Of a DNA stretch of 64,000 nt, positions 1 to 12,611 are shown piece by piece (within the stretch, counting starts at the first letter, position 1; every line of letters starts with the position of its first letter). Below the pieces are notes generated by a model that was not told the origin of the DNA, made no database searches, and saw only the letters and a list, made by a program, of their open reading frames with translations. The position numbers and the translations under genes were made by a program. The stretch is taken from the NCBI RefSeq assembly GCF_014839805.1, contig NC_051124.1, forward strand, positions 6,262,001 through 6,326,000, given 5' to 3'. The DNA is from Manduca sexta (Eukaryota > Arthropoda > Insecta > Lepidoptera > Sphingidae).

Positions 1-204
1 ATATATCAACTAATGCTTCCTCACAGCTAGACCCATATAAAAACATCTCAGTATACTTTTACCTATTATTTATTTTTCCAGGCGAAAGAATAGTCTTTGT
101 GTTAACACAAGGCTATGGACTTTCAATGCGTACTGCATTCATGTTATAAATACAAAAATCTTGACATATTGTTGCACTTATACTATGAGTAATAAGATAT
201 ATAA

Positions 205-565
205 TTGTTGATTGCCACGATGACGTAGTTGTAATTGTACACAGTACGAGTACGACTATCGCGCTGAGGACCTGGGTTCAATTCCTAGGTCGAGCCAAAA
301 TAATTGTGACTGGGTTTTTCTATCTTAAAAAATTACTCAATCGCAGCTTGGAGTCAGGAAGTTGACGGTGTGACACCCCCGTCGCTCGTTGCGTCGTTGG
401 TCCTGCGCGTGAACTTTCTCCGGTCATGTCGGATTGCCGTCTCACCGGACTATAAGAGTGAAGGAACAAAGAGTGCACCTGTGTATTGCGAACACACTTG
501 TGCACTATAATATCTCTAGCGTACTTGGCAGATCTCCGTTGAGATTGGTCTTCGTGGCCTAAATT
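205..565 (+). repeat. tRNA-derived SINE in a KIAA0319-like intron
   Basis: A pol III-like head carries a B-box-like GGTTCAATTCC near 270-280. It is followed by the body AATTGTGACTGGG, the GGAGTCAGGAAGTTG block and a tail ending near GTGGCCTAAATTCG. The body closely matches the copy at 51035-51330. The element lies upstream of the first exon in the window. It is a retroposon, not a working tRNA gene. Confidence 0.8.
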
Positions 566-614
566 CGATTAGGAAGAATCAAATCAATATAATTGTAATT
601 TGTTTCCGTTCCAG

Positions 615-3600
615 TTGTCAAACTTATCCGAAGGCGTGTATACGTTTGTGTTGAAAGTGACGGACTCGTCGGGGCAGTCTTCCACGGCCGATGTGCACGT
701 GTTCGTGAAGCCCCCGACCAACACTCCGCCCGTGGCCGACGCTGGACCAGACGCCGTAAGTTACTTCAAAAAAAAAAAAAAAAAATTGCTTTATTCATCA
801 CGTAGGCGAACATGGTTGCACTTATGATAAGTCAAGGTATATGAGAATATTTAATTATTACTTAATTAAATTAGCTTATATAAAAAAGACAATTTATATT
901 GAAAATAAAATAAATGAAAAATATACTTAGTAAACAAAGAAGCCAGCTCGGTCTGGCAGAGAAGATACTCAACAGTAATCATTATGAATCATATATATTC
1001 AAAAAGTTACGATAAGGATAGAATTTCTAAACTTAAAGGACATGAAAACAGGATGAGAACTGTTATTTAGTAAAGGCAATCAAACATGTTACAGCCCAGC
1101 TGTACGCTCGCCGTGCTTTAATATACATAAACTAAATGAAGTAATATATATATAATAGAGTTCATTTTGCCACAGCAATGTAATCCACACTCGGGAGACG
1201 CATACATTTGTACGTGGAAATAACCGCTTAAGGCTAACCTCCTGTAAAACAACGCGCTAACCTAATTTTAGAAGATTTAAAAATAATTCGGAATTTACTA
1301 TACATATAGAAAAAATTTCTGAAATAAGTTATCTTCATTTTGGTTGTTTAAATTCTTTATAATGTGGATATGATTCGTAAAATTCATAATGAATATCACT
1401 GAAACCGTTGATTCCGTCCATTTTTAAAGTACACTTAATTTTATTGTGAAACCAGACTATCTTAACCGTAAATAATCTATTAAACAGACAATTTAATAAG
1501 AAATAAAACAAAGTAGTTACAAAATTTCAAACACGTAAAATTTATTTTTATGGAAATAATTCGTAAATCTTTGCATATTTCCGCCCGTAACTCGCGCGCC
1601 GACAAAGATAGAGCTAATAGTTCAAAGCCGTTTTCACGGGGACGGGCCATAACTGAATATTTTTTAAAATACTGCTTCCAAAATTAATTAATTGTGTGCT
1701 GAGGTCATGGGTTCGATTCCCGGGTCTGATAATTTGATATTGGTTTTTCTACTCAATATGACTTCGGAGAATAGAATATGTGCCCGAAATGGTGATAGAC
1801 TCGCTCCCTATCACATCATGAGACGGAATACACACGATGGAACGTGGATGCACCAGGTGCGCATTTGCCTACCCCTTCGTGGATACCAGGCGTGTGTGTG
1901 TATGTGAAATCATAATTTGAAATAGTAATTGCTTTCGACAGTTTGCCTTCAAAAGCGAAGCTGACGTTATGAACCTTGTATGGAGGACGAAGTAAGATGT
2001 CGCATGGACGTTACGCATTGTGGATCTAATTTTACATACTCATTTTTCTATTAAACAATTGTGTTAATTATAACAAGTGAGATAACATAATAACCTATAT
2101 TCGCTGCGAATTCAGGCCGGAATATAGCTGATTGACTGTTTATGCAGTGGATATGAGCGGACTACCGGTGTACATACATTATCACTAAGCGCATTGCATG
2201 ATTCTGTAACAATCAGAGACTAACACTCCATGGAATAACATTCTACATATTTCGATAATGTTTTACAACTTAATTATGGTTTAATGGGTAATGAATTGTA
2301 AATTAATCACACTAAAAGTTGTATATTAATTATAGTTACATATAGGTATTTAATAATTAATATAATTATAAATCTTGTTAGTCTAATATACTATTTTCGT
2401 AGTAATATCAATTTCAATTTACCATATCATATCTTCAAAATAAGTTTATAATTGCATCTTATCATTTCAGGCTTGTACTAACAACTCAAAACGATCATGT
2501 AAATAAGTGTAAATTTCCAGTTCATATCACTGCCACAAACCTGGATCACGCTGAACGGCTCCGCGTCTCACGACGACCACAGAATAGTGGCGTACACGTG
2601 GCGCTGTCTCTCCGGTCCCACTAACTCTAACATCGTTAACTTTAACGAGTCCGTAGCGAACGCCACCGCACTCACTAAGGGCCAGTACGTGTTCTCCCTC
2701 ACGGTACTCGACGACAATGGCAACTCCGCCACTGACAATGTCACCGTCACTGTCGCTCAGAGTAAGTATTCTGTTGCTGTACATAGCTTTACTAAACCCG
2801 TCTTTTTTATAACAGGATTCATATTTGATGCATGTTATTTTGTTTCTCATGTTCTGCAGATCACATTCGTATATAGACATCTTGTAAACGTAATATGTTT
2901 GAAAATATTACAAAATAAACCTTAAGGTTATAGCTTAAGGTCCATTTTCATACATTTTGTTTCACCTTTAATCTGGGTAACTAAACAAGTATTGACAAGT
3001 AAAGAATTTAAATTCACTTCTAGTTAGTGATTAGTTCTCGCCGTTGAAAGAAAAACGTAAAAATAATTAATATGCATGGATATTTCGGCCTTTAAAATTT
3101 AATACGACGAAATTTTTAACTGACGATTCCTTGAGTATGCGTTCCTTTCCTTATTCCTATGCCTGTCCATCATTTCATTGTTTAATACCATTTAAAGCTT
3201 GTTTCATAATTTGCAAATAAACGCTATTCGTCAAATATAATATAGGGCGATCAAATATTAAATTCAAGCTTTAGAATAAATAGTAAACAAGAAGATTGCA
3301 TTTAGCATCAACTGTCTTGTACGTTAACTGGCAGATAGCATTTACTTGAACATTGTGAAATTGGCCCTTAGCTGTATAGTGGTCGGATGCGTTGACGAAA
3401 TAGATGTTATTTAGGAATAGATGTAATTATGCATTTAATATATATGGGTAACAAATCCTCTACAAGAATGCATTGAGATTGATAATTTGAATTAAAGCGG
3501 AAAAATTCATCAAGAATCCAGGAATTAGTTTAGTGTTATTTAACGACTGCACATGAAGCTTAGAGAGTTTAAACAGTAATAACTAAAGTATTATCTAAAT

Positions 3601-6590
3601 GTTCATATATATCAAGATTAATTACTAATTCGTTAGACCAGGGATGGGTAAGCAATTCTACCCGTCCATATTATCCGGGCACGACAATAATAAATCAAAA
3701 TGTATACGAACAAAAGTATAGTTGGAACCATAATGGTCGGCAGAAAAATGCCCCTGAATAACTATGGCCCTGTATGGCACGGATGAATGGATGGAACTAT
3801 TATTTTATATAAATTATGGTGCCTTAGCCAATAAAGGTTCGCGGTCTCCGGTAGACTTTAATGCTATGTTATGTAATGTTTTACCACCATTTTGCATAAA
3901 TCCAAAATATACATACTTATTAATTGATGTAATTAACGCCTCGCTACCAATATTCAACAGATAAAAACAGTCCTCCGAAAGCGGATGCCGGTGGCGACCA
4001 GGTATTGAATCTTCCACTAGCGGTTTTAATATTGAATGGGTCCAAGTCTTCCGACGATTTCCGCATCGTGTCTTGGAAATGGACAAGGTCTGGGTCAGGA
4101 CTCGCTGCGGGCACCGTCGTGCTCAACTCTGACACAAAACCAGTGCTTATGGTATGTGTTCATTTTTATTTTTAATATCTTTTTAGTTTTGTATAATTTT
4201 AAAATGGTGGTAGTTATTGTAAAACCAACATTGTTGACGGACAACGCCTCAATCACCGCCGTGAGCTTGAAGATTGAAAAGTTTTAGAAAATATGGAAGG
4301 AATAAAAATGAACAAAATTCTTTTAAATAAGATGTATTTCAATTTGAGGTTTCAATTTAAAACGTAATAGTTTCATGTATTTCTCTCATAATACATTTAG
4401 TAGCTATTATGCGATTACGCGTTAAGTATGAAATAAATAATAATGATGTACGTGTTTTTAGCTTACAAACATAGAGCCTGGAAGATACGTATTCGAATTA
4501 ACAGTGACGGACGATCAAGGTGAATCGGACAGGGACACAGTGAGCGTGCAAGTGAAACCCGACCCGCTAGAGATGAACCTATTGGAAATGACACTGAACA
4601 TTCCTATTTCCACCTTCACGCAAGGACAACTGGACTCGCTCGTACAGAAAATCACGTTATTACTAAAAGGCGACATAAAGATGAATGTAACAGAAGTGCG
4701 CGGTCAGATTGATTCTGGTAACACGCAACTGGTTTTCTTCTTATCTGAAAATGTGAGTCTTGATGTTATAAATCTGTTCTATTATAATGACTATATTATA
4801 CAAACTCTCCTCCCCTTAAAGTTAATTGAACCTTCTCCATAAATTTATATCCTTTATTATGTGTTCAAGTTACCCTCGTCCCATTGACCGCTTAACCAAT
4901 TGAAAACCAATTTATTATGTTTAATATTAGTTACAAATGAAATTAAGGATATGTTTTATATTCGTTTATACTTAAATAATTTCCATAGAAAACCCCAAAT
5001 TAAAATTACTTAATCGAAATATAAAGAATGATTTATTATTTCCGTGGTGCAGAACAAGCCCATGGAGGGTATAAGAGCGTTGTCGCTGGCGCGCGGCGCG
5101 GCGCGCACGGAGGGCAGCGCGCGCGTGCGCTCGCGCCGCTGCCTCAGCGCGTGCTCGGGGCGCGGCGCGTGCGACCACGCCACGCGCACCTGCCGTTGCG
5201 ACGCCTTCTGGATGCAGAGCCTGCTCACGCAGCTAGACCCCGACGCGATGCCCGACTGCGGTAACTGTTCACAATACTGCCACCACCTACTAAAGCGCGT
5301 TTTTTGCGGACGATCTATACAAGAGGATGTGATAGTTCTGTAAAATTGCGCGCGTATTGAATTATAATTCCTATAACAAGTTATTATCTTAAGGTATTTC
5401 CTCCAGCAACACGACGTGCTAACCGTACTTTTAGAAGCTATTTATTCGCTTATTATAATAAATATAGAAACAAAATTAAAAATATTCCTACATGTTCTAT
5501 TTACTTTGGTTGTTATAATTTTTATATATTGTGGAATGTTTCATGGTTGCTATGTCGGGAGAACGAACGACTTGGTATTTTTAGTTACATTATGCTTGGC
5601 TTTTCTAATTTTACTTCTAGCACTAAATATCTATAAATGTCCATAGTTATACATATAAGTAACTGTGAATTATAAAAATCATTATTATTTGTCACAAGTG
5701 GCAGTATATAGTTTTGAAACAGTTGCGGAACAAGGCACTGTATTGGGCATGCGTGTGCAGACTGGTCGGTGGTGTACGCGAGCCTGGGCGGCGTGGCGGC
5801 GCTGTGCTCGCTGGGCGGCGCGGCGTGGGGCTGCGCGCGCGCGGCGCGGCGGCTGTGCGCGCGCCGCAAGCCGCGCCACAAGCCCAAGTACCGCCTGCTG
5901 CCGCTCGCCGACCACGAGGAGAAACCCTGTGAGTACGGTATAACCACTACACACTACCGTTCATGTCACGGTTCAATTTTCTTATTTAATCTAAACTGAA
6001 CGCAACTACTGAAATTGAATAGTCTGTACACGATTTCACTCCTCTGATCGTACACTCTCATCTCAGCCTTGACATTAAATATTAAGTCTTATATCACTGA
6101 ATGATAATATATTTAACATCTCGACATGTGTGCAATGCAATATCTTACAATTTCACGCAGTGTTTCGTTATTCAATGTTGTCGCCGCAAAACTCGTCTAT
6201 ATTGACTGCTTGCACTGGTTTTCATCAAACTTACCAAACGTATGGACTGGCCTTGCGTCAATTTGCCCTCGCATTGGCGTAAGCACGACCAATATGTATC
6301 GCCATCATTAGATTAACATCTATATACAACTTAGTCTACACACTTTGAAATAAAATCAAATACACATCACAAAATGGTACATTCTAATATCTGATGTTAA
6401 TTGTAAATCTTTATCTCTTACAGTCGCCGGTAAAGATATTATATCAGAAACGGAAACAGATTCCGATGTGTTATTTGAGACTAAAGGTAAAACGACCTCG
6501 TTCGGGTCGCGTGTGATGAACGGCGAGCCTCAAGGTAACGGCTGGAAGAAGAACGGACATTATAAAGGGTCGCGTAAGATAAAAACGTAG
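615..6590 (+). CDS. KIAA0319L: KIAA0319/KIAA0319L-like PKD-repeat type I membrane protein (3' part of gene)
   Basis: Seven exons are visible: 615-755, 2521-2761, 3961-4151, 4462-4752, 5053-5260, 5761-5928 and 6424-6590 (TAG). All have GT-AG borders and compatible phases; upstream exons lie outside the window. The first four encode PKD-type beta-sandwich repeats, with the recurring pattern G-x-Y-x-F-x-L-x-V-x-D, Asn/Pro-rich joins such as NTPPVADAGPDA, and VTVTV ends. Next comes a Cys-rich box, CLSACSGRGACDHATRTCRC followed by DAFWM. A membrane segment (about VVYASLGGVAALCSLGGAAW) is followed by a basic cytoplasmic tail with YRLL, a YxxO sorting-type motif, then an acidic ETETDSD stretch and an NG-rich end. 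Cys box, DWSV before the membrane, acidic tail patch and MNG-type end all match the order in vertebrate KIAA0319 proteins, which act in adhesion and endosomal trafficking. The exons at 5053 and 5761 are extremely GC-rich in an AT-rich gene. The family call is firm; which paralogue is meant is uncertain. Confidence 0.9.
1690..1908 (+). repeat. Partial tRNA-derived SINE (second family)
   Basis: The segment has GCTGAGGTCATGGGTTCGAT (a B-box-like tRNA remnant), then TGGTTTTTCT, and a body containing CCTATCACATCATGAGACGG. The same body occurs in reverse orientation at 29430-29665. It sits in the 1.8-kb intron 756-2520, which otherwise shows only AT-rich sequence. Confidence 0.65.
2924..3115 (+). 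repeat. Single-arm copy of the foldback MITE found at 6664-6965
   Basis: The sequence from AAGGTCCATTTTCATACA through AAATAATTAATATGCATGG to GGCCTTTAAAATT matches the long (left) arm of the 6664-6965 element, including the internal segment that the right arm of that element lacks. Only one arm is present here. It lies in the 1.2-kb intron 2762-3960, whose remainder I cannot assign, apart from a possible repeat fragment at 3640-3770. Confidence 0.75.
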
Positions 6591-6663
6591 TTATTAATTA
6601 TTAATTAATTACGAACAGATTTTTAAAACAATAGTTGGATTATTGCGGCACTGTATTAAAATG

Positions 6664-6965
6664 TTAAGGTGGTAGCTCAAGGTCCATTTTCATACATTTT
6701 GTTTCGGCTTTAATCTGGGTAACTAAACAAGTATTGGCAAGTAAAGAATTTAAATTCACGTCTAGTTAGTGATTAGTTCTCGCAGTTGAAAGAAAAACGT
6801 AAAAATAATTAATAATCATGGATATTTCTGCCTTTAAAATTTCGTCATATTAAATTTTAAAGGCCGAAATATCCATGATTATTAATTACTGCCAATACTT
6901 GTTTAGTTACCCAGATTAAAGCCGAAACAAAATGTATGAAAATGGACCTTGAGCTACCACCTTAA
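6664..6965. repeat. Foldback (hairpin) MITE just after the KIAA0319-like stop codon
   Basis: Left end TTAAGGTGGTAGCTCAAGG and right end CCTTGAGCTACCACCTTAA are exact reverse complements, and pairing stays perfect for about 78 bp. A one-sided insert of about 75 nt in the left arm follows, then a second stem of about 34 bp with one mismatch, and a short loop near 6845-6855. The element starts 74 nt after the TAG, so it is probably transcribed in the 3' UTR. Confidence 0.85.
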
Positions 6966-9050
6966 ATAAGTATATAACACAAAAAAATATTTTTTATTTT
7001 ATGAAACACGTGATTAAATTTAATTACGAGAAATGACAAATTACAAATCCCCAAAGCTCTGGAATTCTAGAAAACAATTTTAAAACGTGCAATACAAGAC
7101 TGCACGCGTGTTATTTATTCTTTTTAGCGTACCAAAAATATTTACTCAAATTATTTACACGAATTGTGGCCGATAAGTGGCAATTATTATATTATGGCTG
7201 GCGCCCTACAACGTGAGAACTAACTTAGCTGACGCATGCTGGCTGTATGTGTAATCTGCAGACAAAATATAATTTTAACCTAACATTAAAAGCATTGTTA
7301 TGTAAAATATCTGGTATAAAGAAGTGAATAATTATAAAGGCATGTCAAAAATGACGAACATAAATGGATTGCTTAGTGGTTGGCTAGCAACTGGGATCTG
7401 GAGGCACCTCAAAATTATCAAGAAATAATATTATTATATGTTAATATTGATATGTATTTTGCTTTTTATAAATAATGCGTGTGTAGGAATTTCGTTGTTT
7501 CTATTTTAATTTTAAATGTATTTTGCGCATATTGCAACTGTTTTTTCTTTACAAATTAATCGGGTTGTCAATTCCAGTTACATGAGATTCGAATTCTAAA
7601 TATACTTAGGTGGTATATATTTTTTTTATCTCAATAATTAAATAAAATATGACAACGCACATATTACATAATTAGGATTAACTAATATAGAAATAATTTA
7701 ATGCAGTGTATGTTGAAGCTATATTTTCTTTTGAATGTGTTAAATTAGTTCTATTCCATAAAAAGCTGTTGTAAGTATTAATTTACTCATAAGGCCTTAC
7801 TAATAAACAATATGTACGGCTATCATAGTTATATTATGTTTTGTCTCGCTTCCTCTGAAGTACAACGTCACTCAACGTAGCAAGACAAAACACTGATTAA
7901 CTGTTTCGGCCATATAAAGTTATTAGTAAGGTAGTTAGTAATTATTCCCTTTTTTTGTCAGTAAGTAACTATCCCAAAACTTATTATTTTTGTCATCACG
8001 TAGGCAATTAAAAACATATATAAATTAAGTAGTCATGTTTTCCTTAGGTTATTATGGTGAGCTACTTAATTATTTTTATTTACTTTTGACAGTTCAAATA
8101 AAAGTCTAGTCCTGATAAGTGATAATAAAGTAGATTTTAGACAATATACGCCGTAACCGTATTTTGTTTCTGTGATTTATTGTCTAATATTTAATTACAT
8201 GATAATTGTATATCCATTATTTTATATTTTACTTTAGTTTTAATAAATTGAATGCTATCAATCCATGTTTTTATTTTGCGTTTTTACATACGTATCTGTA
8301 ATTGTGGTGGTTGGATTATGCAGGAAAGAAAATAAAATCACTACGTTATGCAGTTTGGTCAAGTGACCATCCACGTCTGCTTGGCAAAATCAAAAGTTAC
8401 GACTAAAAAGCAATAGTCTTTGACCAACCGAGACATAAACCTGATGGACACAATTTCAGATCTTTTCAAAATCGATCTAACGTTCCATTCTCAGCATTTT
8501 GCTAATTTTCGTACCCACGATTTCGCTATCCCCACATAATGATACTAACGGTATATTATAAAATAAAAAATCAAATTACACATTTCATTATAAAATTTAT
8601 TGCTTTTTTAAGGTATAGGATACAAGCTAATAAATAAGTTTATGAACCAGCAAAATTTGAACACTTCATGAAGGTACTCTATTTTTAGGCAAAATAGGCA
8701 CTCGACTTAACCAGATATCAGATTTTACATTACATTATAACAAATAAAAAAATTGAGAATCTGCAACACTCAGTCAGCGATAACTGTCTAACATGTTTAT
8801 ATATTCTACAATATTTGAATGAAGATGCGGATACTTGACAAGGAAATAGTGACATCCATAATAGATAACATTTCATTAAATAAATAAATTAAAAAATAAT
8901 TTATAAAAAAGTAACAAAAACTTTAACAAAAATATTGCTTTGGAATGTTCATAATTTAGAAGAATTTGTCAAGGTACAAATCGTGACGTAACATGAGTGA
9001 TAAGTATAATATATACAGTAAAATCATAAGTAGAAGTGGTTTATATTATG

Positions 9051-9263
9051 TACAATCAGTCATAAAAGTAGCTGAAAAAAATCAAAATTTTACATCACCA
9101 TATACCTTTCGAATGCAAATCAACAATCGTTTTTATTTAGCAAAATAAACTTCCAAGGGTTGACTTTAAATTAGTGAAAAGAAAAAAATAATACTTGGAT
9201 TGAAGTTTATATGTAAAAAGTCATTTAAAGTTTTGAAATTGTTCAGCTTTGTGACTGAGTGTA
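9051..9263. mobile_element. Tc1/mariner-like MITE
   Basis: The left end TACAATCAGTCATAAAAGTA and the reverse complement of the right end (TACACTCAGTCACAAAGC) form imperfect inverted repeats bounded by TA, as expected for mariner-type insertion. A related left end (TACAGTCAGTCACAAAAGTA) begins at 40862. The element is about 213 bp, AT-rich and has no ORF. Confidence 0.65.
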
Positions 9264-9699
9264 CTTAATACATAATTAATATCTCACCAGCACGGAGTAG
9301 GTAATCCGATTTTCATATGTAAAAAATCAAATTACCTACAATACATGCATTCTGTGAAAATTTACCAACCAATTAGAGATCAGACAGTGGGAGAAATACA
9401 TGCAATTCAATACATTTATTACGCATTTCTGTACTGTATTTATTGTCCCACTCAGCGCGTTTACGTGACTGCACGATTTAACAATTATAGATGATGCCAT
9501 TCTCAATATCCAGGGCAATTCGTTATGAGTCCCAGATCGTGCTGCAGTTATTCTTGTCAGAAACTTAGGTGTTCAGAAGACAATGGACTTCTGATATGGC
9601 AAATTAACGTTCCTGTTTAGCGTGAGTCGCCGGTTGTGTTAATAATTACTGGTACCTATTAGTGGTGGTATTTTAAAATGCTAATTGCAATTAGTTTTT

Positions 9700-9995
9700 G
9701 AAAGCAGCGATAGCCTAGTTGGGAGTGGAACGGACATGCGAACGAAGGTCCGCAGGTTCACAAAGTAAGGGCACGCACCTCTGACTTTTTTAAATTTATA
9801 TTTCTGAATTATCGCTTGCTTTAACAATGAAGGGAATCATTGTGAGGAAACCTGTATATCTGAAAAATTCGCCATAAGAATTATGAAATCTGCCAACCCG
9901 CACTAGACCAGCGTGGTCGACTAAGGCCTAGGTTCTCTCCATAGTAGAGGAGGTCCATGCCCAGCTCTGGGACAGTATATAATACAGGGTTGGTA
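9700..9995 (+). repeat. tRNA-SINE/LINE-tail composite repeat
   Basis: The head GATAGCCTAGTTGGGAGTGG is followed by GGTCCGCAGGTTC (B-box-like), a middle with ATTGTGAGGAAACCTG, and a tail with CCCGCACTAGACCAGCGTGG and AGAGGAGGTCCATGCCCAGC. The last motif resembles the 3' tail of lepidopteran RTE-type LINEs, so mobilisation by such a LINE is likely. Confidence 0.7.
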
Positions 9996-11815
9996 TTAAT
10001 ATTATTACTATTAGTTTTTGCAAGATATTTGTGCATTATTTTTTTTTAAATCTATACCCACAACCTTAGGACGGATATACATTTCAGGCTTCGATCTTAG
10101 GCGACATTTTTGTCTAAGAAAATTTGTCCGGCACACTTCGTCGTCTACATAGACTTCAGAATAGCAAGCAATTATAAGGGTCAATCGGCATGGGCATTCT
10201 GCGGCTGAAGTGACTGATTACAGGCTGTCTATAAAGAATAGCTTCAGCTATAAAGGTAGATATTACGTAAAATTAATTATTGAGTATTTATCAAAGATTA
10301 TACTTTGTAGGAGTACATCGTATAAGGACACAGAAATAAGTAAGTAACTTTATATGTGAATATTACGTAACATAGTTCAATTCTTAATTGATTCATAATA
10401 ACATAAGAATACATCTTCTGAAACTACTGCACTTGGATAAATGTGGGACATATCTTTCCAAAAGATATCTACAAAAGTAATGATTGATATAAAACCCAAA
10501 TGGCTAATGTATACATGAAAACGTTAAGACAGTTTTGAAAATTAAATACAATAATTAAAATTCGAAACAATATCTGCTTACGTTGCTAATGTATCTATTT
10601 GATAAACAAGTATTTTTATTGCCATTAAACAAACTTCTTCACAACCGATTTTAATTATCTAGCTTATTATCGGTATAAATAATTACCAGCATGCCAACCA
10701 ACTATGCATTTATGTGGTTGTCATTACAACAAAGTACCAATTGATTATAGTGTTCTAAACAATCTTATCTGAATTCAATAGATGAAATCAGTAATTATTA
10801 ATTATGTTTTGTTTAGATTATTTGAAGGCTGAAGTTGAGTGATTATGTAAGAAAATACGGTAATTTTACAATTATGATTATGAACAGTATAGTCATAATA
10901 TGAAATCTATATGTCATTGCCTCTTCAGATAACTTTGGGGTCTTGTTTAATCACAAAACATTGTTCATGTTATATAAACAAAAACTCTGTAATACATAAT
11001 ATAATGTCAACTTGACGAAATAGGTATAAAATCTGTAAGTAGTAGATGTGCCTTCAAAAAAGCTGTCACATGGCAAAGTATATCTAAGTATGGTACGTAA
11101 ATACTATTTATGTAAAAAAACTATAAAAAAGTAAGTAACCACATAAAACACATCAAGTGCTTTTAAAAAACACTACATAATATGTAATGTGCAATAATAT
11201 CATGTGCCTTGAATGTGGATGATAAAAAAATATTAATTTGCTATTTAAATAAAAAACCTAAACAATTAAATCCAATGGAATTAAAGTTCATCACTAAACT
11301 TGTTTTTGACATACACTCCACAGATGTAGATTATTTTATGCAATTAGATCTCTACTAATTGCAGTAGTAAATTAAGCTCCAACTCTAGCCTGTATGATTG
11401 GCTCCAAACATGTCAACTTTGGTAAATTGGAATTGGTTTATATCTTTTACAATAACAATGTACTTAAAAGTAAAATAAAACCTCTATATAATTTTAAGTC
11501 GCCTAATGAGTATTACAGAATAGCATAGTATTGAGTATATATGTCATATTCTCAACTCTTGGAATCAACCAATAATAAACTGTTCAAGACCTTTGAGACA
11601 TTCAGGGTAGATCAAACAATTATAATAAAAAAGTTGAACTTTACATCAAAGTAGTCACTTAATCGCTCAAACACCAACAAATTTAAAATACTAAAATCTA
11701 ATTTTGAGCCCAAAACCCACATAAGCAAAAGCTTACTGTAATAAACCTACCATTATCCATTAACAGCAAGGCTACTAAGTAACTAGGCATTTGTCTAAAA
11801 CAATTCTGTTAAAGA

Positions 11816-12611
11816 TTATTTAGCCTTTTTCTTTCCAGATTTAACAGTTTGCTCCACTTCTTTATACCACACATAGCGATTTAGTCGCTCTCCAACATTA
11901 TAGAGACTGCACACCAAACCAAGGCATATTACATAAAATATAATTCTCACTGGCCAATTGAGCACATTCAAAATGGGATACACCCAGCTGCCGGTTTTGA
12001 AATATATGATATGAATCCACACCATGTAACTTAACATGAAAGTACACAGAATTGAAAAACCAATCTTCTTACGTGGGTACATTCTGAATGATGTGATCAA
12101 ATCAATCAATATGAACACCATGATATTAGTATGCAATACATGGTTCAACCATGTAGGGAAATAAGGATCTAAACTCCTTGGCAGAATCAACTCTCTGTCA
12201 ATGGCGTAAATGCCCCAAAATGTAATGCCAACAAACATAGCCACAGGAAATGCTAAAGCACTAAACATTATATCCTTGATGCGTCTTATCAAGGGTTTCT
12301 CGGAAGGTGTTGGCTCATTGTTACCAAACAGATCATTCATCAATGCTATTGTGAAGTATACTGTTTGTATTATCTGCAATAATAATAAAGATATATTTAA
12401 ATAAAAATCAGAAGAAAACCACATTCATGTAAGATTGAAACAAAGTTATTATTTGTATACTTACCGCATCTAAATGTGTCAGATATTTTAATTTTCCACC
12501 GAAAGGTGTTACCGATGTTGATGTACTCGGAGGTGTAACGTGCACTTGATCATAGTAACATCCATAACAGAATTGTATAGCACCAAAAAGGTGGAATAAT
12601 AACCTTATCAT
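11816..12611 (-). CDS. AIG1: AIG1/ADTRP (FAR-17a) family multi-pass membrane protein
   Basis: There are two coding exons, 12465-12611 (ATG at 12611) and 11816-12373 (TAA), joined in phase 0 to give 234 aa. Hydropathy shows about six membrane spans, with one in the first exon. Conserved FAR-17a/AIG1 features are visible: QTVYFTIALMNDLFG after the first span, FWGIYAIDRELILP, the segment PTWLNHVLHTNIMVF carrying the family's His, and GSWVYPILNVLNWP. The C-terminus is basic (KSGKKKAK), resembling an ER-retention dilysine signal. Known relatives are threonine-dependent hydrolases that cleave fatty-acid esters of hydroxy fatty acids; the candidate nucleophile here would be a Thr within DLITSFRMYPRKK or the nearby helices, which I cannot fix by eye. 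The first exon carries an unusual Ser/Thr/Pro loop (TPPSTSTSVTPFGG). No operon-like neighbours. Confidence 0.9.

Larger units (their letters stand above)
6966..11815. other. Intergenic: KIAA0319-like 3' flank to AIG1-like 3' flank
   Basis: Strongly AT-rich with no supported coding exon. The proximal part probably holds the remaining 3' UTR of the + strand gene. Several AATAAA candidates exist (for example near 7802 and 8096), but none can be chosen. Two repeats are listed separately: 9051-9263 and about 9700-9995. I see nothing else interpretable. Confidence 0.6.

Noticed and set aside
205..300. Possible tRNA gene (GGTTCAATTCC box)
   Set aside because: The A- and B-box-like sequences belong to a SINE with a long non-tRNA body repeated elsewhere in the window; no cloverleaf acceptor stem closes.
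5585..5954. Minus-strand ORFs of 89-120 codons
   Set aside because: They are antisense to a GC-rich KIAA0319-like exon, where stop codons are rare on both strands.
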